DNA of 34,800 nt from Cochliopodium minus (taxonomy: Eukaryota > Discosea > Himatismenida > Cochliopodiidae): NCBI GenBank assembly GCA_024220525.1, contig JAMYWO010000369.1, positions 1 through 34,800 on the forward strand, given 5' to 3'. The translations under genes were made by a program, and so were the position numbers. The notes beneath the pieces are model-generated. The model did not search any database and had not been told where the DNA came from. It saw nothing but the letters and a program-made list of their open reading frames with translations. Shown here one piece after another: positions 34,728 through 34,800 of this stretch. The stretch's first letter is position 1, and each line of letters opens with the position of its first letter.

Positions 34728-34800
34728 GGGATTTTAGCTCACATGGTAGAGCATCCGCTTTGCATGCGGAGGGTAATGGGATCGATACCCATAAGTTCCT
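34728..34800 (+). tRNA. tRNA-Ala (anticodon UGC)
   Basis: A cloverleaf folds without an intron: acceptor GGGATTT with AAGTTCC, D-stem GCTC/GAGC, anticodon stem TCCGC/GCGGA around loop TTTGCAT (anticodon TGC), and T-stem ATGGG/CCCAT. The third acceptor pair is G:U, the alanine identity element recognised by alanyl-tRNA synthetase. The last base of the window (34800, T) falls at the discriminator position, where alanine tRNAs usually have A. Confidence 0.93.

Overview
The window looks like nuclear DNA of an AT-rich protist, most likely a free-living amoeboid or amoeboflagellate organism. The evidence is dense short genes on both strands, many GT...AG introns that are almost pure A/T, much higher GC in conserved exons, a standard stop-codon set (TAA and TGA both end well-supported genes), and a gene set that includes class I PI3-kinase, an ATR-like protein, Las1 and F-box proteins. 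I cannot name the species. One ambiguous base (N) lies at 24018.

Layout. 25-2695 (-): HEAT-repeat N-terminal part of a probable ATR/Mec1-type kinase, probably running off the left edge. 3227-4438 (-): F-box-like gene. 4460-5379 (-): decayed Ras-type GTPase whose frame leads into the F-box gene. 5676-10631 (+): complete 14-exon class I PI3-kinase. 10753-14711 (-): complete 14-exon 5'-nucleotidase-family phosphatase with a 7-nt microexon. 15055-18386 (+): 8-exon fusion of FKBP, TPR and cyclophilin, a dual-family immunophilin.

From about 18.6 to 30.1 kb is an accessory stretch of orphan genes. Three members of one unrecognised family lie at 20189-21248, 23447-23989 and 28542-29313. A truncated inverted copy of the first lies at 21427-21815. 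A gene of unknown function lies near 24.2-24.8 kb. There are also a histidine-rich protein, a probable myristoylated two-TM protein with 30-bp coding repeats, and a Lys/Glu-rich protein. Several of these genes have an intron directly after (or one base after) the start codon.

30247-31841 (-) is an F-box/SPRY gene with a 9-nt microexon. 31875-33953 (-) is Las1 (ITS2 endoribonuclease). 34114-34533 (+) is a small QCR10/UQCR11-like bc1-complex subunit. The window ends in a tRNA-Ala(UGC). The conserved genes do not form one pathway. Ras-type signalling and class I PI3K are adjacent and divergent, but the GTPase copy is dead. The multi-exon models were built by hand from splice signals, reading-frame phase and recalled family motifs; every one I call complete keeps frame through all its junctions.
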